64,000 nucleotides of DNA from Metamycoplasma neophronis. Lineage in GTDB: Bacteria; Bacillota_I; Bacilli_A; Mycoplasmatales; Metamycoplasmataceae. The DNA lies in NCBI RefSeq assembly GCF_006491995.1, contig NZ_VHHP01000005.1:1-64000 (forward strand), in the 5' to 3' direction. Positions 10,420 through 19,538 of the stretch are shown in pieces. Under the pieces are notes generated by a model, which was not told where the DNA came from, ran no database searches, and saw nothing but the letters and a program-made list of their open reading frames with translations. How positions within the stretch are numbered: position 1 is the first letter of the stretch; every line of letters starts with the position of its first letter. The position numbers and the translations under genes are program-made.

Positions 10420-10863
10420 TTATAAAGCCTCCTTGTTTTCTTTATTTTCGGTTACTTCTTTAGCTACGATTTTTCATGTAACTGGTAATTTGTGACCACC
10501 TAATCTTAGGGCGTCTTTCATGGTATCTACTGTGTTACCCATAACTTCGAACATAACTGTTCCTTCTTTAACGACTGCAAATCATTGATCAGGTGAACCT
10601 TTACCTGAACCCATACGAACACCAATAGGTTTACTTGTTTTTGACATATGTGGGAAGATTTTGATGATAACTTTCCCTTCACGACCCATACGACGAGTAA
10701 TGGCAATACGGGCTGCTTCGATTTGACGAGCGCTAATTCATGCTGAACTAGTTGATTTTAATCCGAATTCGCCAAATGAAACGGTGTTATTTCTGTGAGC
10801 TTTTACCTTGTCGTGACGGATACGGAACATTTTTCTGTGTTTAGTTCTTTTTGGTTGAAGCAT
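10420..10863 (-). CDS. rplP: Ribosomal protein L16
   Basis: 147 residues. Starts [20 protein letters not shown] and contains [20 protein letters not shown] and [19 protein letters not shown]. About ten residues at the C-terminus ([12 protein letters not shown]) exceed the usual length. Its first 23 bases overlap the end of rpsC, the longest overlap in this operon. Confidence 0.95.
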
Positions 10864-11575
10864 GTCTTTCACCGCCCTTTCTTGGTTTTCTTTCTCTTGT
10901 TTTTTCTTCTAAAGCGTTTTCTGCTTGAGCATCATCACCTAAGATTTCTCCTAGAGAAACTCAAACTTTAACACCTAAGATACCGTAAGTGGTTTTAGCT
11001 GTTGTAACAGCGTAATCAACATCTTGTCTTAAAGTATGTAATTTCATTTCACCTTCGGTATATCCTTCGGTTCTAGCCATATCAACACCATTTAGACGGC
11101 CTGATACTGAAGTTTTGATACCTTTAGCTCCAGCTTTCATAGCGCTTTTAATTGCAAATTTTTGTGCTAATCTGAAGCTTCCACGGTTTTCTAATTTAAC
11201 GGCAATACCTTCAGCTAAAAGTCTTGCATTTAAATCAGGGTTTTTTAGTTCAATCACTTCGATTGTGATGTTTGCATTTCTGTTTCTAATAGCTTTTTTA
11301 AGTTCAGCGGTTAAAGCTTTAACGTTTTCACCGTTGGTTCCTAAAAATGCTGCTGGTTTAGCTGTGTATACGTAAACCATAATGTGACCAGTTTGGTCTC
11401 TTTTAATTTGAACATTTCCAATTAAGTATTCACGAACTTTTTTATCAAAGAAGTCGTAAATTTTTTGATCTTCTAAAAGTAAAGTTGAGAAATCTTTTTT
11501 GTCAGCGTATCAAGTTGTGTTGTGGTTTTTAGTAATACCGTAACGGAATCCATTTGGATTAACTTTTTGACCCAT
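10841..11575 (-). CDS. rpsC: Ribosomal protein S3
   Basis: 244 residues, on the mRNA entry side of the 30S. Starts [20 protein letters not shown]; the KH region includes [14 protein letters not shown], and the C-domain [20 protein letters not shown]. It reads through several TGA codons and extends with a charged tail ([18 protein letters not shown]) into the rplP start. The stop codon of rplV overlaps its ATG. Confidence 0.95.
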
Positions 11576-11970
11576 TATTTATCTCCTTTACTTAATAATT
11601 CTGCCATTTCTTCAGCTGAAGCGATTTCTGATACTTCGATGTAGAAGTGACTTGTTCTTTTTAAAATTGGATATGCTCTACCTTGTGAGTGAGGTTGGAA
11701 TCTTTTTAAAGTAGGTCCGTCGTTAACAAGAATTTTTGAAACATAAAGTTTTGTTGCATCAAGTCCAGCATTGTTTGTTGCGTTAGCAATTGCTGAGTGT
11801 AGAAGTTTAAGGATAATTTGAGAAGCTTTTTTGTTGGTTGTTTGTAAGATCACTAATGCTTGGTTAGCTGATTTGTAACGAATTAAATCTGCTACTAATC
11901 TTGCTTTACGTGGGCTAATTCTTTGCATGTTAACTGATGCATGCACAGTTTTGTTATTTAATGAAGCCAT
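11575..11970 (-). CDS. rplV: Ribosomal protein L22
   Basis: 131 residues; its loop lines the exit tunnel. Contains MQRISPRKARLVADLIRYKS, LVNDGPTLKRFQPHSQGRAY and KRTSHFYIEVSE. A ~15-residue C-terminal tail after the core is slightly longer than average. Standard rpsS-rplV-rpsC order. Confidence 0.96.
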   Translation of the reverse strand: MASLNNKTVHASVNMQRISPRKARLVADLIRYKSANQALVILQTTNKKASQIILKLLHSAIANATNNAGLDATKLYVSKILVNDGPTLKRFQPHSQGRAYPILKRTSHFYIEVSEIASAEEMAELLSKGDK

Positions 11971-11973
11971 AAA

Positions 11974-12249
11974 CTATTTCTTTCCTTTATCTGCACCGTG
12001 ACCATTGAAGGTTCTTGTAGGTGAGAATTCTCCTAATTTGTGTCCTACCATGTCGTTTGTAACGAATACGTCGATGAATGCGTGTCCATTGTGAACTTGG
12101 AATGTTAATCCAATAAATTCAGGGTAAATGGTTGAACGTCTTGATCAGGTTTTAATTGGACGTTTTGGAGCTTTATTTTCAATAATAGCCACTACTTTTT
12201 TCATTAAGTGATCATCAACAAATGGAGCTTTTTTTAGTGAACGAGCCAT
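11974..12249 (-). CDS. rpsS: Ribosomal protein S19
   Basis: 91 residues, 30S head, paired with S13. It reads [33 protein letters not shown] (TGA tryptophan) and [17 protein letters not shown]. One-base overlap with rplB's stop, three bases to rplV. Confidence 0.96.
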
Positions 12250-13094
12250 TATTTATTTTCCTTTCTTCTTCTAATGATGAATTGGTTTGATGCTTTCTTG
12301 GTTGCTCTTGTTTTAACTCCAAGCGCTTTTTTACCTCATGGAGTCATAGGACTTTTTCTACCAATAGGTTGTCTACCTTCACCACCACCATGAGGGTGAT
12401 CGTTAGGGTTCATTGCAGAACCACGAACGGTAGGTCTGATTCCTCTTAATCTGTTTCTACCAGCTTTACCGATGTTTACTAATGAGTGTTCTTCGTTTCC
12501 TACTTCACCAATAGTTGCACGGCAAATGCCTAGAACTTTTCTAACTTCGTTAGATTTTAATTTTAGAATTACGTATCTTCCGGTTTCGTCTTTACCTAAG
12601 ATTTGTGCTGAAGCACCAGCTGATCTAGCGATGATTCCACCTTGTTTTGGTTGTAATTCGATGTTGTGAACTAATGTACCTTCAGGCATGTTTTTTAAAG
12701 GCATGTGGTTACCGATTTGAATATCCACGTTTTCACCTGATAAGATAACTTGTCCAACTTTAATACCTTTAGGGCTGATAATATATCTTTTTTCACCATC
12801 AGCATAAGCAACTAATGAAATGTTTGCCGATCTGTTTGGATCGTATTCAATAGTTTTAACTACTGCTGGAATGCCGTCTTTGTATCTTTTAAAGTCTACA
12901 ATACGGTAGAATCTTTTTAATCTACCACCGTGGTGACGGGTTGTGATTTTACCTTGATTATTTCTTCCTGAGTGTGTTGGAAGAGCAACTAACAATGATT
13001 TTTCTGGAGCGTGACCAGTTAAGTTAGCTTGGTAATCAAGAGAAGACATATTACGGCGACCATTGGTATATGCTTTAAACTTTTTAATAGCCAT
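12249..13094 (-). CDS. rplB: Ribosomal protein L2
   Basis: 281 residues, needed for peptidyl transfer and subunit joining. It has [40 protein letters not shown] with the conserved His, and the C-terminus [20 protein letters not shown] after a TGA tryptophan. A 95-base gap with an inverted repeat separates it from rplW, the widest spacing in this part of the operon. Confidence 0.97.
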
Positions 13095-13160
13095 AATGTT
13101 TTCTCCGTTCTTAAAAATATTGATTTCTTTTAAGATTATTTATTAATTGATAATAATGTG

Positions 13161-13192
13161 TAATTAATCTTATACTTAAGCAAGATTAATTA
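13161..13192 (-). repeat. Perfect 11-bp inverted repeat at the rplW 3' end
   Basis: TAATTAATCTT (13161-13171) is repeated inverted at 13182-13192, with a 10-base loop. The rplW stop codon is inside the 5' arm on the minus strand. No T tract follows, so it is more likely an RNA-processing, stabilising or pausing hairpin than a terminator. Confidence 0.55.
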
Positions 13193-13615
13193 TTTAGCTT
13201 CTTTAGCTTGTTTTGCTTCAGCAGCTTTTTTAATTTTTTCTGCAGCTTTCTTTTCAGCTTCAGTAATTTCTTTTTCAGCTTTTACTTCAGCTTTTTTAGC
13301 TTCTTCCACTTCTTTTAAAGCTTCTTTAGCTTCTTCTGCAAATAAAACGATCTTAGATTTTTCATCTAGATATACAACAGCTTTTTTAACAGCGTTTTTA
13401 AATCCTGCATATCTTCCTAATTTAGCTGGTTTTTTGTCGTAGTTCATAATGTTTACTTTTAGAACTTTAACGTCAAAAATAAATTCAACTGCTTTTCTAA
13501 CTTCAACTTTGTTTGTTCTTTTATCAACAACAAATGTATATACGTTTTGGTTTGCTCTAGCTAATTCTGATTTTTCAGTTAGAACTGGATATTTAATAAC
13601 TTCATTGATATTCAT
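13190..13615 (-). CDS. rplW: Ribosomal protein L23 with helical C-terminal tail
   Basis: 141 residues. The L23 fold spans about residues 1-95 (MNINEVIKYPVLTEKSELAR, VDKRTNKVEVRKAVEFIFDV). L23 is usually 95-100 residues; here about 45 extra residues rich in Lys, Ala and Glu follow (EAKKAEVKAEKEITEAEKKA), probably one long charged helix or coiled coil. L23 sits beside the exit tunnel where SRP and trigger factor dock, so the tail may project there (inference). It overlaps rplD by one base. Confidence 0.95.
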   Translation of the reverse strand: MNINEVIKYPVLTEKSELARANQNVYTFVVDKRTNKVEVRKAVEFIFDVKVLKVNIMNYDKKPAKLGRYAGFKNAVKKAVVYLDEKSKIVLFAEEAKEALKEVEEAKKAEVKAEKEITEAEKKAAEKIKKAAEAKQAKEAK

Positions 13616-14580
13616 TATTTTGCCAACCCTTCTAGAACTTTAACGTCGTTTTCGCTAATAACTAATACATCAGCTGCTAATAAAGCTTCAACTGATAAAC
13701 TTGTAACTTTGGTTACGTGAACGTTTGGTAAGTTTCTTGCTGACATAAATACTGTGTCGTTTGATGAAACTAATAAAACGTTGTTTAAGTTTACTAGTTT
13801 GTCTTTAGCCATTTCTGTTAATAAAGCTCTTGTTGAAATTTTGTCTAATGCGTATTCTTTTACTAATACAGCTTGATCGTTTGCTAATAATGTTAATGCT
13901 GATAATAATGCATTTCTTCTAGCTTTTTTATTGATTTTTAGATTGTAGTTTCTTTCAGTTGTAGGACCGAATACTTTACCACCACCAACAAAGATAGGTG
14001 ATCTTAATGACCCAGCACGTGCATTACCGGTGTGTTTTTGTGCTCATGGTTTTTTACCTGAACCACTTACTTCACCACGGGTTTTAGTTTTGTGAGTTGC
14101 TAAACGTTTAGCTCCTCTTTCAGCTAAAATAGCATCGAAAATTGCTTGGCTGTAAACTTTTTCTAATCCAAATACTGATTTTGGTAAGTTTGTTGTGTCA
14201 AAGGCAACATGTTTTGCATTGTCTTTCTTAACGCTTGGAGTTTTAACTTTTGGAGCAGCTTTGTCAACTAAATTTTCTTTTTCGATAAATTCGATTGCTT
14301 TAGTGTTTTCAACTTTGTTTTCGCTTACTTTTTCAACGATAACTTTTGCTTTTGCTAAATCAACTGAACCACGGTATGCACCATCACGGTGGAATCATAC
14401 TCTGGTGTCATTTTTACTTTTTTCACTAACTCTAATGAATTCTTCAACAGCTTCTAAGAAGTGAGCGAAGTTTCCAGAAATTTTTTGGTTAGCTTTTTTG
14501 AAATTAAATGAAATGTTTCTGTCAGCGTCAAATTTTTCAGAAATGTAGTATTTTTCTAATGATGATTTTTTAGTAGCCAT
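13615..14580 (-). CDS. rplD: Ribosomal protein L4 with novel N-terminal domain
   Basis: 321 residues, against about 205 usually. The L4 core starts near residue 125 (NLPKSVFGLEKVYSQAIFDA) and has the diagnostic GSGKKPWAQKHTGNARAGSL and GGGKVFGP. Before it lies a domain of about 115 residues starting [20 protein letters not shown] and including VWFHRDGAYRGSVDLAKAKV. A very similar domain forms the N-terminus of the membrane protein at 61867-62598. The start is supported by a one-base overlap with rplC (TAATG) and by matching the N-terminus of the paralogue. L4 autoregulates the S10 operon in E. coli; whether that holds here is unknown. Confidence 0.95.
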
Positions 14581-15380
14581 TATTTATTTTCTCCTTCTGA
14601 TTTAGCGATTGCTTCATTTAATGCTGCTTTCATTTCTTTTAATGACATTTCCATGTTTAGTTCTAAGTTGTATTTTTTAGCTTGTTCAAAAATTTCGTTT
14701 TTGGCTAAAGCTTCTTTTAAGTTTAGTAATTCAATAACCGCTTTCTTTTGTAGTGATTTCTTAGCGTTTTTAATTACTAATAAAGCACCTTTTGCTCCTG
14801 GAACGCTACCCTTAATTAAAAGTAGGTTGTTTTCTGCGTCTTCTTTAACAACTTCTAAGTTTTGAATAGTAACTTGTTCATGACCTAGGTGACCAGGCAT
14901 TGTCATACCTTTTCAAACTCTGTTTCCAGAAATGTCTCCTAAAGAACCAGTTTGTCTGATAGGTTGTGAACCACCACCACCACCGTGAGATTTAGGTCCA
15001 ATGTGTTGGTTTCATCTCTTAATGGTTCCGGCGAATCCTTTACCCTTAGAGATAGCTGTAACGTCAACAACGTCTCCAGCTTCAAATAATGAAGCATCTA
15101 CAGTATCACCTAAGTTAAATCCAGACATATCACGGATTTCTTTAACGAAGCGCTTAGGTGTTGTGTTTGCTTGTTTGAAATAGTTAATTTCAGGTTTTCT
15201 AATTTGTGAATTTTTCTTGTCTTCTACAGATAATTGGGTCGCAACGTATCCATTTTTTTCTGAAGTAAGAACTTTAGTCACAACATTTGGTTTAACTTCA
15301 ACTACGGTAACTGGAATTAATTTACCTTCAGATGTGAATAGTTGAGTCATTCCAACTTTTCTTCCTAAGATTCCTTTCAT
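14580..15380 (-). CDS. rplC: Ribosomal protein L3 with C-terminal extension
   Basis: 266 residues, against about 210 usually. Starts [20 protein letters not shown]; the core has [17 protein letters not shown] and [18 protein letters not shown]. After the core, near residue 210, about 55 charged helical residues follow ([20 protein letters not shown] and on to SEGENK). Tryptophans around 14910-15010 are TGA. One-base overlap with rplD. Confidence 0.96.
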
Positions 15381-15424
15381 GATTTTCCTTTCTAATATTT
15401 ATGGCTGTTCTTATTATTTATATT

Positions 15425-15462
15425 TAATAAAAAAAACAAATATCTGTTATTAGTTAACAGAT
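15425..15462 (-). terminator. Attenuator-like hairpin between rpsJ and rplC
   Basis: On the minus strand an 8-bp perfect stem (15455-15462 with 15442-15449) is followed by ATTTG and eight T. The rpsJ stop codon falls in the loop and stem, so a terminating ribosome would cover the hairpin. It has the form of an intrinsic terminator inside the operon, 70 bases before rplC. Confidence 0.5.
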
Positions 15463-15755
15463 TTTAAGTTAATTTGAACACCAGCAGGTAGTTCTAATCT
15501 TTTAGCTTTATCAACTAATTGTTCGGTAACGTTTGATAAAACGATTAGACGTTTGTGGGTTCTGCTTTCGAATTGTTCACGAGATTTTTTGTTAACGTGA
15601 ACAGATCTTAAGATGGTAACAATTTCTTTACGTGTTGGTAGAGGAATTGGTCCACTTACAGTAGCTTTTTCAGCTTTAGCTAATAAAACGATTTTTTTAG
15701 CAGCGTCTTCAACTAATTGAGCGTCAAAAGCTTTAATTTTAACTTCTAATTTCAT
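15450..15755 (-). CDS. rpsJ: Ribosomal protein S10
   Basis: 101 residues, the usual length, from the ATG giving MKLEVKIKAFDAQLVEDAAK, with AAGGAG eight bases upstream. A longer in-frame start 26 codons earlier has no Shine-Dalgarno and adds non-conserved residues. Contains GPIPLPTRKEIVTILRSVHV and SREQFESRTHKRLI. First gene of the operon. Confidence 0.96.
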   Translation of the reverse strand: MKLEVKIKAFDAQLVEDAAKKIVLLAKAEKATVSGPIPLPTRKEIVTILRSVHVNKKSREQFESRTHKRLIVLSNVTEQLVDKAKRLELPAGVQINLKSVN

Positions 15756-15796
15756 AGTTTGTTCTCCTTCTTCATTTTTGAAGTAACTCCGCACAA

Positions 15797-15818
15797 GTTC
15801 TCGATTTGCGAGATGAAC
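15797..15818 (-). promoter_or_regulatory. Leader hairpin before rpsJ
   Basis: The minus-strand leader folds as GTTC-AT-CTCG-CAAAT-CGAG-AAC, two stacked 4-bp helices with a two-base bulge, flanked by a CCG/CGG pair further out. It lies between the promoter and the rpsJ Shine-Dalgarno. Possible autoregulatory target of a ribosomal protein (inference). Confidence 0.4.
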
Positions 15819-15872
15819 AACTAAGCTCGGCATATCGTAACCTTGTGTTTCTAAGTTGTAGTTGCACGTTTA

Positions 15873-15901
15873 ATTATAACAAATAATTTTTTTTTAACCA
15901 A
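15873..15901 (-). promoter_or_regulatory. Promoter of the S10-spc-alpha operon
   Basis: TTGGTT (15896-15901) and a perfect TATAAT (15873-15878) are 17 bases apart on the minus strand. Transcription would begin near 15866, giving a leader of about 110 bases before rpsJ. No other strong promoter was seen before rplQ. Confidence 0.7.
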
Positions 15902-16454
15902 AAATTTATTTTTTATTTATAAATAGTTTAAAAATCTGCGTTTTTATTATGTTTTTAAGTATAAAATCGGCTCTTTTAATAATAAATAATAAAAGCTTTT
16001 TCTAAAGTGATAAATTTTTTATCTACGAATTATTTTAAAATCGGATAGCTACAAAATGATATTAATAATTTTATGCGAAAAATGATACTAAATTTTGTCA
16101 AATTTTAAAAAGGTATATCTTTATTTTAATTATTTTTTAAACGAGGAAAATTAATTTCATCCCTTGATTTATTTAGCTAATAAATTTGCTTTTTTATCTT
16201 TATATTTGACTTAAATAATTAAGACGGTTTTTTAATCTAAATAATTGTTTTTTAGTCTTAATTAAAGATTTTTATTAATCTTCTTTGAAAAAAATTACAA
16301 AAAATACACTTGTTTAAATGCTTTTTTATAGAAAAACAATTTGAATAAAAGTGTATAAAAATAAGGTAAAATATATTACGCTACTTTAATAAAATTAAAG
16401 AAATTTAAAAGCACTATAAAATAATTATTTTTCACAAGATTATAAGGAGAAAAA
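15902..16454. other. Non-coding region between rpsJ and xfp
   Basis: About 550 AT-rich bases with no credible gene on either strand. It holds a 9-bp inverted repeat (AATTAAGAC at 16217-16225, GTCTTAATT at 16255-16263) and a 6-bp one (ACACTT near 16306, AAGTGT near 16349). A possible xfp -10 (TATAAAAT) is at 16415-16422. The divergent promoters must lie here. Confidence 0.5.
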
Positions 16455-18845
16455 ATGAAATCTACAATTTTCGATGATATTAAATATCTTGAAAAAATGG
16501 ATAAATGATTCAGAGCAGCTAACTACATTAGTGTTGGTCAAATTTATCTAAGAAATAATCCATTACTTAGAAAACCATTAACCGAAGAAGATGTTAAATT
16601 ATATCCAATCGGACACTGAGGAACCATTCCTGGACAAAACTTTATTTACACCCATTTAAATCGTGTAATTAACAAATATGATTTAAACATGTTTTATATC
16701 GAAGGCCCAGGTCACGGGGGACAAGTTATGATCTCAAACTCATATTTAGATGGTTCATACACTGAAATCTATCCTCAAATTACCCAAGATGAAGCCGGGC
16801 TACAAAAAATGTTTAAACGTTTCTCATTCCCTGGCGGAACTGCATCACACGCCGCACCTGAAACTCCTGGTTCAATCCATGAAGGTGGAGAATTAGGTTA
16901 TGCATTAAGCCACGCAACCGGAGCAATTTTAGATAATCCTAATGTTATTGCCGCAACCGTTATCGGTGATGGTGAAGCCGAAACCGGACCGCTATGCGCT
17001 GGATGATTCTCAAATGTTTTCATTAACCCAGTAAATGACGGTGCTGTTTTACCTATTGTTCATTTAAACGGTGGAAAAATTTCAAACCCAACCATTCTAT
17101 CAAGAAAACCAAAGGCTGAAGTTGAAGAATACTTTAGAGGTATGGGATGAGAACCTATCTTCGTTGAATGAGAAGAAAGTAAATCAAACATGGCAATGCA
17201 TGAAGAAATGGCAAAAGCAATGGACAATGCAATTGAAAAAATTCAAGCCATTTGAAAAGAAGCTAGTCAAAACCCTGCTGAAGAAGCAACCAGACCTACC
17301 TGACCAGTTTTAGTTGTCAGAACACCTAAAGGTTGAACAGGACCTAAACAATGAAACAACGAAGCAGTTGAAGGAAGTTTCAGAGCTCACCAAGTTCCTA
17401 TTCCTGTAAGTGCATTCAAAATGGAAAAAGTTGCTTATTTAGAAGACTGATTAAGATCATATAAACCTGAAGAACTATTTGATGAAAAAGGCGAAATCTT
17501 AAGCGAAATTCGCGATTTAGCTCCTAAAGGTCTAAAAAGAATGGCAGTTAACCCAATAACTAACGGGGGAATTAATCCAAGAGCATTAGACATGGGCAAT
17601 TGAGAAGAATTTGCTTTAGATATTAAAAAACCTGGTGAATTCAAAGCTCAAGACATGGTTGAAATGGGTAAATACATGGCTAAAATTATGACATTGAACC
17701 CTGACAACTTTAGAGTATTTGGACCAGATGAAACTAAATCAAACCGTTTATTTGCACTATTTGATGTAACTAAACGTCAATGATTAGAATATGCATCACC
17801 TAAATATGATGAATGAGTATCTCCTGCTGGTAGAATTATAGATTCACAATTATCAGAACACCAAGCAGAAGGTTTCTTAGAAGGTTATGTATTAACCGGA
17901 CGTCACGGTTTCTTCGCTTCATATGAATCATTCTTAAGAGTAGTTGACTCAATGCTAACCCAACACATGAAATGAATGAAAAAATCACTTGAATTGCCTT
18001 GAAGACACGGCTACCCTTCATTAAACGTTATTGCAACCTCAACCGCATTCCAACAAGACCACAATGGTTATACTCACCAAGATCCAGGTTTATTAGGCCA
18101 TCTAGCTGATAAAAGACCTGAATTAATTCGTGAATATTTACCAGCTGACTCTAACTCATTATTGGCAGTTATGGACAAAGCTTTAACTGACCGTAATGTA
18201 ATCAACCTAATCGTAGCTTCAAAACAACCTAGAGAACAATTCTACACCAAAGAAGAAGCTAAAGAACTTGTTGAAAAAGGATACAAAGTTATCGACTGAG
18301 CATCAAACGTAAGTTTAGATGAAGAACCAGATGTTGTATTCGTTGCATCAGGTGTTGAACCAAACTTAGAAACACTAGCTGCAATCTCGATTATGCATAA
18401 AGAATACCCACATCTAAAAATTAGATATGTAAACGTTGTTGATTTATTAAGATTAAGATCTCCAAAAATTGACCCACGTGGTTTATCAGATGAAGAATTC
18501 GACAAAGTATTTACTAAAGACAAACCTGTTGTATTTGCTTTCCACGGATTTGAAGGTTTAATTAGAGACATTTTCTTTGACAGAAACAATCATAATTTAA
18601 TAGTTCACGGATACAGAGAAAATGGAGATATTACTACAAGTTTTGACATCCGTCAATTAAGCCATATGGACCGTTTCCACATTGCTAAAGATGCTGCTCA
18701 CGCTATCTTCAATAACGATGCAAAACCATTCATGGCTAAGATGGACAAGAAATTAGCCGACCATACCGCATACATCCAAGAATATGGCTATGATATGCCT
18801 GAAGTTGTTGATTGAAAATGAGAAAATATTAACGTAGAAAAATAA
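16455..18845 (+). CDS. xfp: Xylulose-5-P/fructose-6-P phosphoketolase
   Basis: A 796-residue thiamine-diphosphate enzyme that splits xylulose-5-phosphate (or fructose-6-phosphate) with phosphate into acetyl-phosphate and an aldose phosphate; acetyl-phosphate can give ATP. Motifs: [10 protein letters not shown] (about 80-89), [15 protein letters not shown] (about 170-184, ThDP/Mg2+), [17 protein letters not shown] (near 535) and [17 protein letters not shown]. Many tryptophans are TGA; the frame is intact over the full family length. The start has AAGGAG nine bases upstream. It stands alone between a long non-coding region and rpmE. In mycoplasmas phosphoketolase links pentose or nucleoside-derived sugars to glycolysis. 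Confidence 0.96.
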
Positions 18846-18913
18846 TAAAATTTCTTCGTTTTATGATAAAATAGACCATAGTTAATTAACATAAGTTTAA
18901 ATAGGAGCACATT

Positions 18914-19126
18914 ATGAAAAAAGATATTCATCCAAAATATGGTCAAATCAAAGCTGTTTGTTCATCATGTAACGCAGAATTTGAATTTGGCTCAACTGCT
19001 GATAAAGTTACTTTAGATGTTTGCTCTAATTGTCACGCATTCTACACAGGAAACCGTACCGATGTTAAGGCTCGTGGTCGTGTAGAAAGATTCAACAAGA
19101 TATTAGAAAAATCTAAAAAAAATTAG
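18914..19126 (+). CDS. rpmE: Ribosomal protein L31, zinc form
   Basis: 70 residues, starting MKKDIHPKYGQIKAVCSSCN. It has CSSC and CSNCH pairs, so it is the zinc-binding L31 type, and the conserved HAFYTGNRTDVKARGRVERF. A Shine-Dalgarno (TAGGAG) is present. It follows xfp by 68 bases and ends at a clear terminator. Confidence 0.96.
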   Translation: MKKDIHPKYGQIKAVCSSCNAEFEFGSTADKVTLDVCSNCHAFYTGNRTDVKARGRVERFNKILEKSKKN

Positions 19127-19132
19127 CATTTT

Positions 19133-19163
19133 AAAAGTCTGGTTTTGTCCAGACTTTTAATTT
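19133..19163 (+). terminator. Terminator after rpmE
   Basis: Perfect 10-bp stem AAAAGTCTGG/CCAGACTTTT with a 6-base loop, followed by T-rich sequence, seven bases after the rpmE stop. It may also serve the converging peptide gene. Confidence 0.85.
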
Positions 19164-19171
19164 ATTTTATT

Positions 19172-19423
19172 TTAGATGCAATAATGGAATCCAACGCTAT
19201 AACCAATGTTTGATGAATCATTTTCTCATTTGGCGCTAAAGTCTTTAACCTTAATTTCGCCCTTGCTTGCTTGCGATGATTTAATTAAGCCAATAGCAGA
19301 ACCTATTGTTGAAAATGCGGCCGGTATAAGCGCTAAAATCGTTGAAATGATGGAACTAAAAGCAAAACCTCCTATAATTTTTTCTTTGGTTTCATCGTTC
19401 ATTTTTTTAAAGCCATCTAACAT
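19172..19423 (-). CDS. Small double-glycine-leader-like peptide
   Basis: 83 residues, family not recognised. Starts MLDGFKKMNDETKEKIIGG, followed by a small-residue-rich hydrophobic stretch (FAFSSIISTILALIPAAFST, then IGSAIGLI) and a polar tail ending GYSVGFHYCI. A TGA tryptophan (AKWEND) lies in the tail. The charged leader ending in Gly-Gly and the glycine/alanine-rich core resemble class II bacteriocin precursors, but it could simply be a one-helix membrane protein. Good Shine-Dalgarno (AAAGGAG, six bases from ATG) and a promoter-like TTGCAA-18-TATGAT upstream make it a likely real gene. No dedicated exporter or immunity gene was recognised nearby. Confidence 0.6.
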
Positions 19424-19500
19424 AATATTCTCCTTTCATTTCTATCATAAAAAACGAAAGTGAACTTTTGCAAATGATGGGAATTAATTAAGAAAAAAAT

Positions 19501-19533
19501 AATAAAACTTAGCAATCAGTACATTGCTAAGTT
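19501..19533 (-). terminator. Terminator after lspA
   Basis: Perfect 11-bp stem AACTTAGCAAT/ATTGCTAAGTT (19506-19516, 19523-19533) with T-rich sequence downstream on the minus strand, five bases past the lspA stop. Confidence 0.8.
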
Positions 19534-19538
19534 ATTTT

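Noticed and set aside
15756..15833. An N-terminal extension of S10 of 26 residues
   Set aside because: No Shine-Dalgarno, non-conserved sequence, and it overlaps the leader hairpin; the internal ATG fits the family.
17071..17313. A plus-strand frame inside xfp suggesting a frameshift
   Set aside because: The xfp frame translates continuously through the area with TGA as Trp; this is a +1-frame shadow.
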